From an uncultured Cytophagaceae bacterium (GTDB lineage Bacteria; Bacteroidota; Bacteroidia; Cytophagales; Microscillaceae), in the NCBI GenBank assembly GCA_937899305.1, contig CALDJV010000017.1, positions 1 to 7,986 on the forward strand: DNA of 7,986 bases. Direction: 5' to 3'. Both the position numbers and the translations under genes were made by a program. The number at the start of each line of letters is the position of its first letter. The first letter of the stretch is position 1. The notes beneath the pieces are model-generated. The model was given only the letters and a program-made list of their open reading frames with translations, did not search any database and was not told the DNA's origin. Positions 6,688-7,986 of this stretch are shown one piece after another.

Positions 6688-7560
6688 TTACGCACTCACC
6701 CCATCAGTCAATGGAATGTTGAGCATTTGTCGGGTTTCTTCAATGGAAGCAATTTCAGCCCCCAGCATATGGGCCAGTGTAACCCCTGCTTCGACACATT
6801 CTCCATTAGATTTGGCCATTTCACCGTTGAGTAAGTAGAAGTTGTCTTCCAAACCTACTCTAAAGCTGCCCCCCATGGTAATGGCTACTGCGGCCAATTG
6901 CCATTGTTTGCGACTAATGCCAATCACTTGCCAGTGGTTGCCTTCGGGTACCTGCTTGATCTGATGCATCAAGTTTTCGGTAGTAGCCGGAATGCCCCCC
7001 ATCACCCCCATGACCAAGCTGTATACGGCATTGTCGGGAATGAGCCCCATGTCTCTAAGGGGTTCGGCATTGCGGATGTGGCCCGTGTCGAAGCATTCCA
7101 TTTCTGGGATGGTTCCCGCTTCATTCATTTTTTGTACGTAGAACATCATTTCGTCAAAAGGATTGGCAAATACGGTGTTCCAATAAAATTTCTTGGCTTT
7201 TTTGGAGTAAATGGCGTAGTTCATACTACCCATATTGAAGGCGGCCATGTCGGGCTTAATGGCCGATACGTGGCGAATGCGGTCTTCTTTGGGAATGCCA
7301 ATGGCGCCAGTAGAGTAATTGATGATGATGTTGGGGCAACGTTTGCGTACCTCTTCGTGAATTTGTTCAAAAACTTCTAATCGCCAGCTGGGTTGGCCGT
7401 TGTCTTCGCGGGCGTGGATGTGTACAATACTGGCCCCGGCATCTTCAGCGCGCTTGGCTTCTTCGCCTAGTTCTTGGGGCGTGTAAGGTATGTAGGGGCA
7501 TTGCTGCCGATTGGTGGCTGCTCCGGTGAGGGCGCAGGAGAGTACGAGTTTTTTTTTCAT
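6688..7560 (-). CDS. Beta-keto acid cleavage enzyme (BKACE / 3-keto-5-aminohexanoate cleavage enzyme family, former DUF849)
   Basis: Condenses a free beta-keto acid with acetyl-CoA to give acetoacetate and a new acyl-CoA, using a divalent metal on a TIM barrel. The 290-residue product has LSCALTGA (7-14), the metal-binding HIHAR (47-51, H47 and H49), NYSTGA (81-86, S83), the GVMGGIPAT region (185-193) and FRVGLEDN (233-240). R234, E238 and D239 align with a uniform offset of eight to the residues I recall as Arg226, Glu230 and Asp231 of Kce. The ATG at 7560 was chosen because family members begin this close to the first strand. An upstream in-frame ATG at 7629 would add 23 residues translated from the intergenic repeat and overlap the neighbouring pseudogene. 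The characterised family acts on keto acids from lysine fermentation, carnitine and others, so the substrate here is open. The next gene is an NAD-type SDR that could supply the keto acid. Confidence 0.9.
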   Translation of the reverse strand: MKKKLVLSCALTGAATNRQQCPYIPYTPQELGEEAKRAEDAGASIVHIHAREDNGQPSWRLEVFEQIHEEVRKRCPNIIINYSTGAIGIPKEDRIRHVSAIKPDMAAFNMGSMNYAIYSKKAKKFYWNTVFANPFDEMMFYVQKMNEAGTIPEMECFDTGHIRNAEPLRDMGLIPDNAVYSLVMGVMGGIPATTENLMHQIKQVPEGNHWQVIGISRKQWQLAAVAITMGGSFRVGLEDNFYLLNGEMAKSNGECVEAGVTLAHMLGAEIASIEETRQMLNIPLTDGVSA

Positions 7561-7572
7561 ATTTTTAGTTGG
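7561..7572 (-). promoter_or_regulatory. A-rich leader that supports the BKACE start at 7560
   Basis: On the coding strand the start codon is preceded by CCAACTAAAAAT, with no Shine-Dalgarno sequence. The same arrangement, an A-run directly before ATG and repeat sequence before the A-run, is seen at the starts at 2748 (CTAAAAAACT), 4096 (CAAAAAAACTT) and 5774 (ATAAAAAAATAC). This shared pattern favours 7560 over the upstream ATG at 7629. I could not find a convincing Bacteroidota -7/-33 promoter in the gap. Confidence 0.5.
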
Positions 7573-7602
7573 TAGTTGGTAGTCAGTAGTTCGTAGCGCT
7601 AG
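7567..7602. repeat. AGTTGGTAGT repeat in the BKACE leader
   Basis: Two overlapping exact copies of AGTTGGTAGT (7567-7576 and 7574-7583) continue into CAGTAGTTCGTAGCGCTAG. The 18-mer AGTTGGTAGTCAGTAGTT at 7574-7591 is an exact reverse-complement match to 4162-4179, in the palindrome 3.4 kb away. Read in the frame of the upstream ATG, this repeat would encode RTTDYQLPTKN. That kind of repeat-derived peptide appears in over-extended Bacteroidota gene models. Confidence 0.75.
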
Positions 7603-7625
7603 TTGTACATTATTTACTACTGTTA

Positions 7626-7986
7626 TCAACTTGTTTGTTTCGTTATTGATTTTTTGAGACCAAATATCATCTTAATGATCTCAGTAATTTCTTGATACAA
7701 TCCTTGAAATTGATTTTGATTAATCAATTCTCTTTTCAAGGCAAGGTGTAAACAGCTGACTACTTCAATGCCAGACCTTGCTGCGTATCCCAAAAAGCGG
7801 CGAAACTCTCGCTTACTTTGACCAGTAGAACCTTCTGCAATGTTGAGGGCGATTGAATCAGCCGCTCTTTTAAATTGACTGGTGAGGATGAATATTTCTT
7901 CTTTTGGAAATTGTCTTGTAAGCTTGTGTACACTAAGGGATAAGAAAATAATTACTTTCCCATTTCAGAACTTTGGCACAGTCTTG
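7626..7986 (-). pseudogene. S23-like four-helix-bundle protein, apparently frameshifted and cut by the window edge
   Basis: The minus strand from 7964 to the TGA at 7628-7626 encodes 112 codons without a stop. The product includes KLTRQFPKEEIFILTSQFKR, LNIAEGSTGQSKREFRRFLG and IEVVSCLHLALKRELI. These are the core motifs (FPKEE, SQ..RA, NIAEG, helix 3 F..FL) of the 23S rRNA intervening-sequence protein / four-helix-bundle family, usually about 115-125 residues. This frame has a TGA at 7967-7965 and no ATG or GTG in its first part. The +1-shifted frame upstream reads QDCAKVLKW. Removing one G from TGGG at 7962-7959 places that tryptophan 17 residues before the Phe of FPKEE, as in intact family members. 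A single-base insertion or sequencing error is therefore likely. Function in the family is unclear; homologues lie in 23S rRNA intervening sequences and near repeats. Confidence 0.65.

Noticed and set aside
6898..7380. 160-codon plus-strand open frame opposite BKACE
   Set aside because: It lies wholly antisense to a gene with clear catalytic motifs and shows no family motif of its own, so it is a shadow frame.
7561..7629. Upstream ATG that would lengthen the BKACE protein by 23 residues
   Set aside because: The extra residues are a translation of the intergenic repeat, the ATG overlaps the end of the neighbouring pseudogene, and known family members start at about the ATG at 7560.
7626..7986. 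Diversity-generating retroelement accessory (Avd-like) gene
   Set aside because: Avd proteins share the four-helix-bundle fold, but no reverse transcriptase, template repeat or variable repeat is visible in the window.

Overview
All genes in this window lie on the minus strand, so they are read from high to low coordinates. There are six intact protein genes and one probably broken, truncated gene at the right edge. Several features suggest a member of the Bacteroidota. Start codons are preceded by A-rich leaders with no Shine-Dalgarno sequence, the DNA is modestly AT-rich, and the intergenic gaps carry AGTTGGTAGT-type and ATTGTTAAATG-type repeats that I recall from that phylum. The gene types (an S23-like four-helix-bundle protein, a RetSat/CrtISO-like oxidoreductase and an LCAD-like dehydrogenase) also fit. 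No genus can be assigned from the sequence alone.

In transcription order: 7986-7626, remains of an S23-like four-helix-bundle gene with an apparent frameshift. 7560-6688, a beta-keto acid cleavage enzyme (BKACE/Kce, formerly DUF849). 6643-5894, a classical SDR with an NAD-type fingerprint. 5774-4185, a large FAD-dependent oxidoreductase of the retinol saturase/carotenoid isomerase/phytoene desaturase group. 4096-2948, an acyl-CoA dehydrogenase resembling long-chain acyl-CoA dehydrogenase. 2748-1927, a second SDR of the trans-2-enoyl-CoA/2,4-dienoyl-CoA reductase type, lacking the usual SDR catalytic residues. 1771-50, an AMP-forming acyl-CoA synthetase.

Together the genes describe acyl-chain metabolism. 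A carboxylic acid would be activated to its CoA thioester, desaturated by the flavoenzyme dehydrogenase, and have conjugated double bonds removed by the enoyl/dienoyl-CoA reductase. The NAD-type SDR could make a beta-keto acid that BKACE cleaves with acetyl-CoA. No enoyl-CoA hydratase or thiolase is present, so this is not a complete beta-oxidation set. The RetSat-like enzyme hints at a polyunsaturated or isoprenoid-like substrate. The substrate is unknown and the pathway is inferred.

The most unusual non-coding signal is a repeat family in the 5' leaders of four of the six intact genes. It includes a palindrome with 19-bp perfect arms, a 74-bp imperfect direct duplication bounded by 14-bp inverted ends, and an 18-mer shared between two leaders 3.4 kb apart. 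A different inverted repeat occupies a fifth leader, and one possible terminator lies after the first SDR. No gap between genes exceeds 200 bases. Positions 1-49, beyond the last gene, show nothing recognisable.
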